From Thermococcus sp. (GTDB lineage: Archaea; Methanobacteriota_B; Thermococci; Thermococcales; Thermococcaceae), in assembly GCA_015523195.1 (NCBI GenBank), contig WAKU01000081.1, positions 1 to 39,854 on the forward strand: 39,854 nucleotides of DNA, read 5' to 3'. Position numbers and translations under genes: made by a program. Below are positions 6,968 through 16,152 of the stretch, one piece after another. The first letter of the stretch is position 1, and every line of letters starts with the position of its first letter. Below the pieces are notes generated by a model. The model did no database searches. It worked only from the letters and a program-made list of their open reading frames with translations, and was not told where the DNA came from.

Positions 6968-7399
6968 TCAAAGCAGGCTCTCAATAAGCCTATAATCCTC
7001 TTCTGGAATTTCCCTCATCGCCTTGCCCATCAGGTGACCGCTCCAGCGCTTCTTGTTCGTGATGAACTTCATCTTTGGAATGAGGGGCTTGAAGTCGAGC
7101 TCGCCGAGCTTTATGGGCTTGATCTTAACCCTGAGCGGGTAGGTCTCGTTTAGATGTGGTGGGCTCTTGAATATTCTGCTTGAGTCCGTGTAGGGCTCGC
7201 TAACGACCTCAAAGATGCCCACAATCTTTGGCTCCAGAAGTTCTTTGTTCTTCCGCTCCTGCTTGACGTAAAAAACGAGTTTATCTCCGGGCTTGACTTT
7301 GGCGATGGTGTTTTTGTGCCTCTTCGGCACGCCCCAAACGTTCTTCTTTTTGACAATCTCCCAGTTGTCGCGGTTGGTTATGCAGAGCCAGCAGGGCAT
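6968..7399 (-). CDS. EVE-domain protein (PUA-like)
   Basis: A 143-residue protein with the layout of the EVE family: [16 protein letters not shown] at the N-terminus, [25 protein letters not shown] with the typical basic turn, and [15 protein letters not shown] domains have a PUA-like fold and bind modified bases in nucleic acid; some are found with restriction systems. The ATG at 7399 follows GGGTGG at good spacing, so four upstream codons in the frame were dropped. It stands at the left edge of the defense island, divergent from the methyltransferase gene. Its exact ligand cannot be seen from sequence. Confidence 0.75.
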   Translation of the reverse strand: MPCWLCITNRDNWEIVKKKNVWGVPKRHKNTIAKVKPGDKLVFYVKQERKNKELLEPKIVGIFEVVSEPYTDSSRIFKSPPHLNETYPLRVKIKPIKLGELDFKPLIPKMKFITNKKRWSGHLMGKAMREIPEEDYRLIESLL

Positions 7400-7533
7400 A
7401 AAACCACCCAATGAATGTATACCAAATGGGGGATAAATAATTTGCCATTTAACATGAGATTACGGTTTCACCGCAACGCTAAAATACTTCAACTAGTAAT
7501 TACGCAGGGGATAGAGTCGCAGGTGGGATGGCC

Positions 7534-10500
7534 ATGACTAAGGATAAAGCCGAGAAAATTAGGACTGTTCTTGGAGAGCTTGAAAAGGGTATCAAAACTG
7601 GAGAAGCCGTTAAAGCCTTCCGCGAGATTTTCACGAGGTTCTGGGGATTTAGTTATGAAGACGAGGATATAGAAAGGGATTACCTCGACAGCTTTGTTGA
7701 AGAGAACACCGGGGCTTTAAAAGTCATTGCCATCACTAAACCTGAAGAGGGAGCTGAGTTCTTTATAATCTACGGTGAGACCTGGAGCGACACCGTGAAA
7801 TACAGGCAGAGGTTAATAAAGAAGCTCTTGGAGTTCACAGGTTCCCTGGGGCTTGACTTTGCGAACTTCCTCCTCGTTCTCGACGTTAAGAAATCGCCCA
7901 GAGGCCCCCGCAAGTTCTGGAAGCTTATCGTCCCCGTCTACCAGAGGCACCTGGAGAGCACGAAGCTCAACATTTACACCATTGACCCGGAGGACAAGAA
8001 GCTCCGAACTTTGGCATGGAATCTGGCCCAGGTCGCAGAGGAGCTTGAAAAGAAAAAGAAAGTGCCCCCTGCAAGTGAGATCAGGGCCCTGATAAACGAA
8101 CACATGCTCGTGCAGCCGCTGACCGAACAGTTCTTTGAGGACTACAAAAAGTACTATCTGAAGCTCAAGGAGTGGATAAAGGCCAATTATGGCGATGCCT
8201 TGAGAAAGGCCTGTCCGAAGGACTACCTGTCAACCGTTGACGAATCTGTGAAGGTTTCGAGAGACAAGGCGGAGGAGATTTTCGTGGAGAGGGCCGCCAA
8301 GACGTTCGCCCACACCTTCTTCAACAGGCTCATGTTCGTCTACTTCCTCCAGAAGAAGGGATGGATGGTCAATGAAAAATATGTTAAAACGGACTTTGAG
8401 AAGGCAGCGCTATTAAACCGCAGGAGGTTCATAGTCTGGTTATGGGAAATCTACGATGATCTAAAACATTCGGGGGAGCTCTCGGGGTTTTACAAGGATA
8501 TCCTGAGGAATCTCTTCGTGAACGTCATGAACAAACCCCGCCAAGATAGGCGTTTTGAACCTAAGCTCCCGAATAAGATATTCTACCCTTTCCTGCTCGT
8601 TCCTTACTTTAACGGTGGCCTGTTTAAGAACGTCAGAATTGAGAGCGTTGATCTCGATGAAATGATTAAAGACATCGATGATAAATTGATCAGGGACGTA
8701 ATATTCGACTTCTTTGAGGGTTACAACTTCACCGTCACCGAGGAGACCCCCTACGAGGTCGAGGTCGCCGTTGACCCGGCAATGCTCGGCAAAATCTACG
8801 AGTCCCTCATCGCGGAGGAGGAAAAGGCCGGGGAGGAAGAGGAGAGGAGGGCCTCAGGGATATTCTACACCCCCAGGGCAGAGGTTGACTTCATGTGCAG
8901 GATGGCAGTCTACCAGTACCTCCTCAGGAACACGGGGGTTGAGGAGGAGCTCGTGAGGGAGTTCGTCTTCACGCCCGCCCACGAGTGGGAGCCGGGGAAG
9001 CTGTCATGGGGAGAGATTGAGGACTTTGAAAAGGCACTCAACGAGGTTAAAGTCGTTGATCCTGCCGCTGGAAGCGGCGCTTTCCTCGTTGGAATGCATC
9101 ACCTCCTCATTGAGCTCCACGAGAAGCTGACGGAGGACAGCAGGGCCACCTACAAGAAGAAGCTTGAGATAATCAGGGACAACATCTACGGTGTTGACAT
9201 CAAGGAGTGGGCGATAAGGGTTGCAAAGCTCAGGCTCTGGCTGGCCCTCATAGAGGAAGAGGAGAGACTTCCAAACGAGCCGATACTGCCCAACCTTGAG
9301 ACGAAGCTGACTGTTGGGGATTCCCTTGCACCTCCCCACTTCGTTCTGAAGGTCAGTGGGAGAAAGAAGGTGGTTGAGATACCCCTCGCCAAGTTCCGTG
9401 AGGGCCTCAAGCTTCTTGGTGCAAGGAGGGGCGCCAGCGAGGCCATAGTAGCCTACAAGGGACTCGTGAGGAAGTACTACATGGGCGAGAAGATAGACGG
9501 CAAGGCCGTAACGCTTAGGGACATAGAGAAAGCCAAGTGGGGAGTCCTCCAGGAGTTCCTTGAGATGGCCCTCGAAGAGGAGCTGAAAGCGAAAGAGAAG
9601 AAGGAAGTCAGACTGCTCCTTGAGGCAGTGAAGAAGGAGGACTTCTCCGCCCTCGAGAAGCCTCCGTTCATCTGGGAGCTCGACTTTCCGGATGCCATGC
9701 TCGAAAAGAAGGGCTTCGACATCGTGATAGCTAACCCGCCCTATGTGAGGCAGGAGAAGATCTACCCCGAGTACTACGATTTAGCCGAGTTCCAGATGCT
9801 CCCCAAGAAGGAGCAGGAGAGGTTGAAGAAGGACTACAAGAACAAGATAAAGACCCACATGGAGACAATCATAAAGGAGAAGTTCAAGGGCGAGATGAAG
9901 CTCCCGGGCAGGAGCGACCTCTACGCGTACTTCTTCATCCAGTCGGTCAACCTGCTGAACCCGAAGGGCTCGCTTGTCTTCATCACATCTAACTCTTGGC
10001 TCGACGTTGACTTCGGAAAAGCTTTACAGGAGTTCTTCCTCCGCTTCACCCACCTGAGGGCGGTGATTGACTACACGAGGAGAAGCTTCGAGCAGGCTGA
10101 TGTCAACACCGTGATAACCGTCCTCACGAGGAAGCCCAAGGAGCTTTTCAACACGGTTGGGGAGGAGTGCGTTAACTTCATTCTGCTGAAGAGGGGGTTC
10201 GAGGGGGTTGATTCCAAAGTCTCAAAGAAGCTGCTCGAATGCTACACCGGAAAGGTGAAGGGCGTAGAGGTGTTTGGGGGTAAGGTCTACAGCTACGAGG
10301 ACGATGAGGCGAGGATAAGGAGCGTAAAGGCGGTGGAGCTCGCCAAGATGGGCGGATTTGAGGTCGGGAAGAGGAACCCCCTCCTCGGCACCTACAACAT
10401 ATTCGGCGAATACAGCGGCATGAAGTGGGGCGGAATCCTAATCAGGGCGCCGAGGATATTCTACGTGATTCTGGACAAGGGCAAAGGAAAACTTGTGAGG

Positions 10501-11379
10501 CTTGGAGAGATTGCTGATGTAGAAACTTATCTTAACACTGGTGGGGCAGATAAATTTTTTATTGTGAAAAAAGTTAGGGACATTGGAAACAATTATGTAG
10601 AAATAGAGAATACAGAATTCAAAAAAACTTTCCTAGTTGAAGCCCAGTTTCTGAGACCTCTTGTTAGAAGTCCCAGAGAGTTAATAAAGCGTATTGTCGA
10701 GCCAAATACCCAATATTACATTCTTGATATTCCTCCAGATATCGATGTCACAAAATACAAAGTTTATGAATACATAAAGTTTGGAGAAGAAAAGGGATAT
10801 CATAATCGTTCAGGTCCAAGAAGCAGAACTCCTTGGTGGAAGTTGCCAAAACAAGCAAGAGAAGGAGCACCTATTTTGTTCCCTAGAAGTTTTAATATTG
10901 ATTTCGCTATCTTTTACAATCCCCATAGAGTTGTCAGTAATAGGTTCTTCAGAATTACCAAGCTCAAAGTTGATGAAGTGTGCATGTACTTATCCCTAAA
11001 TTCAACGTTAAACTATCTTATGTTGGAGGTTTTTGGAAGAAAAAACTTAGGAGAAGGCGCGTTGGAATTCTTAAAGCCAGATATTGAAGGACTTCCAGTG
11101 TTTACTGCCTTAGATGAATGTAATGTAACCATATTAGATCCCATTAGAAGAACTGTCTTTGAGGAGCTCGGCCTTCCAAAGCCCAACCGCGACTTAAGCA
11201 ACATCAACCCCGAAGAGGTCTCCCTCGACAAGGTTCTCCCTGACAGGCGCGAGCTCGACAGGGTCATCTTCGAGGCCCTCGGCATGACGGAGGAGGAGCA
11301 GCTTGAGGTTTACAAAGCCGTTGTGGAGCTCGTGAAGGCGAGGCTGGTGAAGGCGAAGACGTTTTCGAAGAGGAGGTGA
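7534..11379 (+). CDS. Large N6-adenine DNA methyltransferase (Eco57I/type IIG-like)
   Basis: A 1281-residue protein. The N-terminal ~200 residues are a mixed alpha/beta region (FFIIYGETWSD) like the sensing or degenerate nuclease part of type IIG enzymes. An all-helical region follows, then the SAM-binding motif DPAAGSGAFLVG (about residue 509) and catalytic NPPYVRQ (about residue 734), which indicates methylation of adenine N6. The last ~450 residues should hold the target recognition domain. The ATG at 7534 is better spaced from GGTGGG than the ATG at 7528. It is followed by two unknown genes at 18- and 20-base gaps. Bases 10490-11160 are clearly more AT-rich than the flanks, suggesting exchange of the recognition domain. 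It could be type IIG, DISARM-like or BREX-like; none is proven. Confidence 0.88.
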   Translation: MTKDKAEKIRTVLGELEKGIKTGEAVKAFREIFTRFWGFSYEDEDIERDYLDSFVEENTGALKVIAITKPEEGAEFFIIYGETWSDTVKYRQRLIKKLLEFTGSLGLDFANFLLVLDVKKSPRGPRKFWKLIVPVYQRHLESTKLNIYTIDPEDKKLRTLAWNLAQVAEELEKKKKVPPASEIRALINEHMLVQPLTEQFFEDYKKYYLKLKEWIKANYGDALRKACPKDYLSTVDESVKVSRDKAEEIFVERAAKTFAHTFFNRLMFVYFLQKKGWMVNEKYVKTDFEKAALLNRRRFIVWLWEIYDDLKHSGELSGFYKDILRNLFVNVMNKPRQDRRFEPKLPNKIFYPFLLVPYFNGGLFKNVRIESVDLDEMIKDIDDKLIRDVIFDFFEGYNFTVTEETPYEVEVAVDPAMLGKIYESLIAEEEKAGEEEERRASGIFYTPRAEVDFMCRMAVYQYLLRNTGVEEELVREFVFTPAHEWEPGKLSWGEIEDFEKALNEVKVVDPAAGSGAFLVGMHHLLIELHEKLTEDSRATYKKKLEIIRDNIYGVDIKEWAIRVAKLRLWLALIEEEERLPNEPILPNLETKLTVGDSLAPPHFVLKVSGRKKVVEIPLAKFREGLKLLGARRGASEAIVAYKGLVRKYYMGEKIDGKAVTLRDIEKAKWGVLQEFLEMALEEELKAKEKKEVRLLLEAVKKEDFSALEKPPFIWELDFPDAMLEKKGFDIVIANPPYVRQEKIYPEYYDLAEFQMLPKKEQERLKKDYKNKIKTHMETIIKEKFKGEMKLPGRSDLYAYFFIQSVNLLNPKGSLVFITSNSWLDVDFGKALQEFFLRFTHLRAVIDYTRRSFEQADVNTVITVLTRKPKELFNTVGEECVNFILLKRGFEGVDSKVSKKLLECYTGKVKGVEVFGGKVYSYEDDEARIRSVKAVELAKMGGFEVGKRNPLLGTYNIFGEYSGMKWGGILIRAPRIFYVILDKGKGKLVRLGEIADVETYLNTGGADKFFIVKKVRDIGNNYVEIENTEFKKTFLVEAQFLRPLVRSPRELIKRIVEPNTQYYILDIPPDIDVTKYKVYEYIKFGEEKGYHNRSGPRSRTPWWKLPKQAREGAPILFPRSFNIDFAIFYNPHRVVSNRFFRITKLKVDEVCMYLSLNSTLNYLMLEVFGRKNLGEGALEFLKPDIEGLPVFTALDECNVTILDPIRRTVFEELGLPKPNRDLSNINPEEVSLDKVLPDRRELDRVIFEALGMTEEEQLEVYKAVVELVKARLVKAKTFSKRR

Positions 11380-11397
11380 AGGAGGGAGGATGATATT

Positions 11398-13218
11398 ATG
11401 GATGAGTCCGTTCTCATTATTTATACCCCTTTAGGATCTGAAGTGGAACTTCCAACTATTGAAGAAAATCCCGAAAAGTATATGAAAATAGAACAGCTAA
11501 AAGGAGCTAACGCTGAAAGGTTTATCAAATTTTTGGAGGAGAATATTAGAACCCTAGTTAAATCTTGGTATCCGCCTAAACACATTAGAAACCACACACT
11601 CAAAAGAAAAGTTTCAGAAATTATTTCTTCAGAGTCTCAAGAGATAAAAAGGATAATCCTTAGGGATATTTTATTTGATTTCCTTAAACATGGAACTGCG
11701 ACATCTATGCGAGCTGAAGGGAAGTATGTCGTTGCAATAGCATATTCCAATGTTCTTTACTTACTCCACAGTAAGCTTAAAGAGGAAAGTGCTGTCATGG
11801 AAAAACCAGGTCAGGTCAATGTTTATGAACGGTTTTTGGATAGAGACAACATTTATCGCTTTGTAATATTTCAAAAAGAGAGCGAACAATTGAGAACTGG
11901 GGTATACTTGAAGCATTCGTCCAACAAAACATTCCTTAGTTGGTTGGGAATTCCTGAGAAAAAATGGCCTTTACCAGAGGAATTTACTGTCAGATTCGTG
12001 GGCAAGTATGGGGATTATGAAATCTCCATTGGAATTAATAATGCTCTAATTTTTGAATTAGAACGTAACCTCCAAGGTGGAACAGCCAAAGTCGGGGATA
12101 TTGAACTAAACTTGGAGCAGAAGGTTCTGAAAATCAAAGGACTACCTCTTAGGATAAGATATGTCTCAATCCCTGCAGTACATAGGAGATTTTCAGATAA
12201 AAAACTCGTCCAGCTCTTTGAATATATAAAAGAATATCAGTACGGTATAGAGTACCAACGTGAATACATTGCCAATGTCATTAACGAACTCATGAATCTC
12301 AATCAATTTTTAGATCCAAAGAGCTTTGCCCTCAGGCCCCTGATCGAGCGAGTAGATGGGTTATATCGGAGAGTCCTATTGGATGGGGGATATGACGAAG
12401 TTCTTCTATTAGAAAAACCGGAATTTGAAGATTTTAACAGCATTTTGATCTATGCAGCGAAGAGGGTATACCAGCGTTTTATTGAGATTGACGGTGAATT
12501 CCTGGATGAGATCACAAAGAGAATAATCGGAGATGAACCAACAAACATACTCTTTGTGAAGAAAGATATCAATTTATGCTCTCCAATCAGAATTGGTAAT
12601 TTGGCAATTTATAACACAATTCCAGATGAGGACTTCATGGAGGTACTGGAATCCATTGAATGGGACAGTTTATCCCCCACTTACAAGATATTACTAAAGC
12701 TTTCCATTCTTAACTTGTTAACAACCCTCGAACCGGACTTTTGGATTTTCAATGAAGTTTTTGGATATATTGAAAAGTATATGAAACCTCTTGAATTGGG
12801 TGAAATTCCAGAAATGGAAAATATTGTTGAATATAAAGCAGCCGCTATCCTTTATGAGGACTACTCTCGCTTAAGACCAAAACCTGTAGAAAGTATCGTT
12901 TCCGAACTGGAGGAGGATGTTCTTAAAAAGCTCAATGATAATTATTTCAAGTTCTATCTTATTGGAATAGACGAAAGTACTCGCAAAGTACAACCAATAA
13001 AAAAGAGCGATTTTGGGGATGATGCATTTTTCAAAAATATTTATCAACCACTAAAAATTGAACTAGAGAAAAATGGGATCATACTATCTGAACCAAAGAA
13101 AATAATGGTTCAAGGTGGATTTCTGGTAATATTCTCTGTAAAGTGGAAAGATCCATCAATAAGAGAAAAACAAATCGCAGAGGGATTCAAAAGCCTGACA
13201 ACTTCCCATAACTTCTAA
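11398..13218 (+). CDS. Unknown 606-residue protein in the methyltransferase operon
   Basis: The gene starts 18 bases after the methyltransferase stop, behind GGAGGGAGGATGATATT, so both are on one transcript. No catalytic motif was recognised. The sequence looks soluble: an N-terminal helical part, a central beta-rich part around GKYVVAIAYSNVLYLLHSKL (residues 105-125) and GIYLKHSS-like segments, a helical middle, and a C-terminal domain from about residue 500. The base composition is distinctly AT-rich compared with neighbouring housekeeping genes, which points to horizontal transfer. A role as specificity, effector or regulator subunit for the methyltransferase is inferred from position only. 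Confidence 0.75.
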   Translation: MDESVLIIYTPLGSEVELPTIEENPEKYMKIEQLKGANAERFIKFLEENIRTLVKSWYPPKHIRNHTLKRKVSEIISSESQEIKRIILRDILFDFLKHGTATSMRAEGKYVVAIAYSNVLYLLHSKLKEESAVMEKPGQVNVYERFLDRDNIYRFVIFQKESEQLRTGVYLKHSSNKTFLSWLGIPEKKWPLPEEFTVRFVGKYGDYEISIGINNALIFELERNLQGGTAKVGDIELNLEQKVLKIKGLPLRIRYVSIPAVHRRFSDKKLVQLFEYIKEYQYGIEYQREYIANVINELMNLNQFLDPKSFALRPLIERVDGLYRRVLLDGGYDEVLLLEKPEFEDFNSILIYAAKRVYQRFIEIDGEFLDEITKRIIGDEPTNILFVKKDINLCSPIRIGNLAIYNTIPDEDFMEVLESIEWDSLSPTYKILLKLSILNLLTTLEPDFWIFNEVFGYIEKYMKPLELGEIPEMENIVEYKAAAILYEDYSRLRPKPVESIVSELEEDVLKKLNDNYFKFYLIGIDESTRKVQPIKKSDFGDDAFFKNIYQPLKIELEKNGIILSEPKKIMVQGGFLVIFSVKWKDPSIREKQIAEGFKSLTTSHNF

Positions 13219-13238
13219 AAGCAGTATGAGGGTTAAAC

Positions 13239-13973
13239 ATGCACGAGCTCGATAAGGCGATATTTGAAGTCTTTACGGGTTCAGGAGGGACTATTGCTGC
13301 GAATCTTAAGCCATATCTCAGCCTTGCCATTGCACTATACGAGGTTTTCAAAATCGTTGTTGACTTCATCCAATGGAGGAAGAGAGAAGAAAGGAAAAGG
13401 AACCTCAAAAGATCCCTCGCACTCACGTTCCAGAAAAAGCTCGACAGGGCTCGTGATAATCTAAAAAAACTGGCGGATGATGTCTCATACGCGTTTGGAG
13501 CACTCTTCTTGTACTCCGTGGCAATACCTCCATTTGAACCTGAAGAGAAGGCCAGAGACATAATCAAACAGCTCGAAAATGACTATATTGAGATGACAAA
13601 GAGCATGAAGGAATTAATGATGTTGGTTAAGAAACACGAAAAAATGATAGTTTCAGCCCTTGAGCTGAATGGAACCCAAATTATGCTGCTCGAAGGTTTA
13701 ATCGAGGCTTTTGAAAAAGAAAAACCTGATATCGAAGCGCTAGCCGATTATCTTCCTTTAATTGTCCACGAAATGCGGAAGACCGAAAAAGAGCGAAAGA
13801 CCTTCAGCCGTGAGCTTGCTAAAGGAATAGGAAAGTTCAACTCGGCTTCCGGGCTCGTTGTGATAAACCACGCCCTCGGAATCAACCGGCGGTACAAGCG
13901 GTGCTTCAAAAAAGCCGCCAGACACGGCTTTAAAGAGTTCTCTCAGAAGTTCAATGAATGCCGATTTGGTTAA
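13239..13973 (+). CDS. Unknown helical protein, third gene of the methyltransferase operon
   Basis: A 244-residue protein 20 bases after the previous gene, starting with ATG after GAGGGT. A hydrophobic helix near residues 25-46 (YLSLAIALYEVFKIVVDFI) is followed by a strongly basic stretch (WRKREERKRNLKR), so it may touch or cross the membrane. The rest is long amphipathic helix, likely coiled coil (residues 105-200), ending in a basic tail. No known motif was recognised. Its last 23 bases overlap the end of the convergent HEPN-like gene. An abortive effector is possible, but this is inference. Confidence 0.7.
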   Translation: MHELDKAIFEVFTGSGGTIAANLKPYLSLAIALYEVFKIVVDFIQWRKREERKRNLKRSLALTFQKKLDRARDNLKKLADDVSYAFGALFLYSVAIPPFEPEEKARDIIKQLENDYIEMTKSMKELMMLVKKHEKMIVSALELNGTQIMLLEGLIEAFEKEKPDIEALADYLPLIVHEMRKTEKERKTFSRELAKGIGKFNSASGLVVINHALGINRRYKRCFKKAARHGFKEFSQKFNECRFG

Positions 13974-14556
13974 TTTCAGATAGGTTCTTCCACTGTAATC
14001 CTCTTAACGCTTTTCTAATGCAACTAACAACCGTGTCCTTACGCACTCGAAGAATATCATCCAGCTTGTCTCCGCCACCATCATCGAGTAGAGTTTCCAC
14101 AAAGGAGTACCTTCGCTGGGCTTTTTGAACATAGGATTGTGATGAGAAGCTAACTTTTTCCGAACCTCTGGGCGTTTTAATCTCCGGCTTCTCTCGCAGG
14201 TCGTAGTCGGCCGCGTTTCTCAGTTCTCTCAGATACACCATGGAATTATGGGCCTGTCTGATCCTCACGTCGTTAATTTCTTCCTTGAGTGCTTCAAGAA
14301 AGGCTATGATGACTGCGTGCGGATTCTTACCCTCAAGCGCAAGGATAAAGTCGTCAAAATTCTCGTCGCGTAGAGATTGAGGATATTTTTCCAGTCCCTT
14401 CTTTAAAACCTCTCTTAGCTGCAAAAAGGCGGAGTAATAATACCTTCCAACAACGGTTCTGTTGATAGCATCGCGAGGAGGCGTACCAGAGTCCTCGTTT
14501 AAAGAACTCAGGTAGTCCCCAACTAACTTGAACCCTTTGGGGTCAAAGTCGGGCAT
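13951..14556 (-). CDS. HEPN-like protein, probable toxin of a two-gene module
   Basis: A 201-residue helical protein. RTVVGRYYYSAFLQLREVL (about residues 33-51) and LRELRNAADYDL (about residues 109-120) resemble the conserved helices of UPF0332/HEPN proteins. RIRQAH just before the second motif would fit the Rx4H RNase signature, though its place is not typical. The ATG at 14556 follows GGTGAGAGTGAC; the upstream 34 codons of the open frame overlap the partner gene and were dropped. It follows the partner by 14 bases. HEPN proteins in such pairs are often RNases kept silent by the partner. Confidence in the fold is moderate. Confidence 0.7.
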   Translation of the reverse strand: MPDFDPKGFKLVGDYLSSLNEDSGTPPRDAINRTVVGRYYYSAFLQLREVLKKGLEKYPQSLRDENFDDFILALEGKNPHAVIIAFLEALKEEINDVRIRQAHNSMVYLRELRNAADYDLREKPEIKTPRGSEKVSFSSQSYVQKAQRRYSFVETLLDDGGGDKLDDILRVRKDTVVSCIRKALRGLQWKNLSEINQIGIH

Positions 14557-14569
14557 GTCACTCTCACCG

Positions 14570-14941
14570 TCATTCAAACAGGGAATACACGAGTATCCTG
14601 TTGGACACCTTGGGGTCCGCTGATAGGAGCTGATACTCGAAGTCCTCAGACATGTCAACGGCTTCCTCGGAATCCCTAAACTTTGCTATTATTACAACAT
14701 GGGGGTTGATACCCCCCTCTGGTGTTCCCGCAGTTACTTTTATTTCCCTGACTTCTGGCTTATTCAACCATTCGGGGAGAATCCTCCGGAGATAACCGAT
14801 TATCAGCTCTTTGTGGGGTATCGGGGTCTTAAGTAGGGATTCGAGATCCACCTTAAGCTTTCCCGTCCACTCTTCTTGAAGGCTCGAAAGGAGAACCATC
14901 TCACGGAGGAGTGGCAGCTCAATACGGCCACTTTCTTTCAT
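14570..14941 (-). CDS. Unknown small protein paired with the HEPN-like gene
   Basis: A 123-residue protein, first gene of a two-gene minus-strand operon. The N-terminal half is helical and the C-terminal half has strand-like VREIKVTAGTP and HVVIIAKFRDSEEAVDMSEDFEYQLL. The GS-x-D-x-D motif of minimal nucleotidyltransferases, the usual HEPN partner, is not present, so an MNT antitoxin is not supported. The spacing of 14 bases to the HEPN-like gene suggests an antitoxin or regulatory partner. A TATA-like sequence (GTTATAATTTTTAAG) lies just upstream around 14970-14985. Family not recognised. Confidence 0.6.
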   Translation of the reverse strand: MKESGRIELPLLREMVLLSSLQEEWTGKLKVDLESLLKTPIPHKELIIGYLRRILPEWLNKPEVREIKVTAGTPEGGINPHVVIIAKFRDSEEAVDMSEDFEYQLLSADPKVSNRILVYSLFE

Positions 14942-15019
14942 GAAATCCCCGGCTGTTATTAAAGTGACTTCTTAAAAATTATAACGAGTACATCATGACA
15001 ACACAAAACCCTCCATAAA

Positions 15020-15052
15020 CCTTAAATAAATGAAGGCCCATCACTAGTGATG
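15020..15052 (+). promoter_or_regulatory. Promoter and 14-base palindrome before the ATPase gene
   Basis: CCTTAAATAAAT (15020-15031) is a TATA element. CATCACTAGTGATG (15039-15052) is a perfect palindrome placed at the expected transcription start and next to the ribosome binding site GGGGTG, where a bound repressor would block transcription. Confidence 0.5.
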
Positions 15053-15063
15053 GGGTGTTCACT

Positions 15064-16152
15064 TTGTTTAGCACACGCCCGGTTAGACACAAGAAGAACC
15101 TCCATGGAAAACAACACAAGGAAGCGGTGGAAAAGCTGAGGGAGGCTATGGAAGACGGTGACTTCGCGGCAGTCCTTGGGCCGAGAAGAGTGGGAAAGAC
15201 TAGTGTTATCAACGTTTTCTTAAATGAGTATGGCTCGGAGTACAAGTACCTCTATTATGACCTCGCATTTGGAATGGGAAGGGAGGCGATAAGCTACACC
15301 GAGCTTACGCCGGTATCAACCAACATTTCGGAGGAGGAGCTTGAGTACTCGGCGACACTTAACCTGGGTCTCGTCAAAATGGACATAAAACCCAGGGGAA
15401 TAGCGGAGTTCCAAAACGCCTTCCTAAACCTCCTGAGGTATCTCAATAAGGAGGGAAAGAAAACGGTAATCATTTTTGATGAGGCCCAAGTCCTTCCGAG
15501 ATTTGCTCCCCTGAATATGCTTGGAATGCTTCAGACTATCTCTGATGGCTTTGAAAACGTTACAGTAGTTCTGTCGGGCTCGATGCCAGGTTTGCTGGAG
15601 AGGATAATCAATCCAACGGGTGATAGGCCCTTCTTTGCGAGATACGTTGAGAGGATAAACATCCCCAGATGGGACGTTAAGGAGAGCGTGGAATACCTAA
15701 AAAAGGGCCTCCCAGATTCTTCGGAAGAGGAGCTCATGGAAGCTGCGAAGGAACTTTCCAACGTGCCAGGATTTTTGGCATATTACGGCAAGCTTAGAAC
15801 CAAGGGAAGAACCCACGAGGAAGCCCTCTCGATGACAGTTAATTACGCGGTTAAGCTCTGGAAGGAAGATTTGAGGAACTTCATCAGAATTTACAAGTCC
15901 CCCGCCTACATTATTGCCCTAAGGACTATTGCTAAAGGTCCCTCCTACGGGGTGGCGACTGAAGAGATAGTAACTGAAATAACTTCAACTTTAAAAATCT
16001 CTGAAAGGCGTGCCAAGGAAGTGTTAAAGAACCTCGTTGACGGAGGTTTTCTTGTGAAGCCCAAGAGAGGTCTCTATCAGATCCCCGAAAGGCCCCTAAG
16101 AAAAGCCGTGCTGGAGTTTAAAGCTGAAGCTTCATGGGAGGGTTATCCATGA
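15064..16152 (+). CDS. Archaeal P-loop ATPase (ATPase_2/MNS type) with C-terminal winged helix
   Basis: A 362-residue STAND-like ATPase. Walker A is GPRRVGKTS (about residue 40), Walker B IIFDEAQ (about residue 135), and VVLSGSMPG resembles sensor 1. The C-terminal region (from about residue 285, IAKGPSYGVATEEIVTEI to GLYQIPERPLRK) is a winged helix. The TTG at 15064 was chosen because GGGGTG lies five bases before it and the protein then begins LFSTRPVR, like family members; a GTG at 15055 is possible. Its stop overlaps the ATG of the RAMA/nuclease-like gene (ATGA). Such ATPases are common in archaeal mobile and defense loci; here it probably serves as the nucleotide-driven partner of the next protein. 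Confidence 0.8.
   Translation: MFSTRPVRHKKNLHGKQHKEAVEKLREAMEDGDFAAVLGPRRVGKTSVINVFLNEYGSEYKYLYYDLAFGMGREAISYTELTPVSTNISEEELEYSATLNLGLVKMDIKPRGIAEFQNAFLNLLRYLNKEGKKTVIIFDEAQVLPRFAPLNMLGMLQTISDGFENVTVVLSGSMPGLLERIINPTGDRPFFARYVERINIPRWDVKESVEYLKKGLPDSSEEELMEAAKELSNVPGFLAYYGKLRTKGRTHEEALSMTVNYAVKLWKEDLRNFIRIYKSPAYIIALRTIAKGPSYGVATEEIVTEITSTLKISERRAKEVLKNLVDGGFLVKPKRGLYQIPERPLRKAVLEFKAEASWEGYP

Noticed and set aside
14570-14941. MNT-type antitoxin partner for the HEPN-like gene
   Set aside because: The GS-x-D-x-D nucleotidyltransferase motif is missing.
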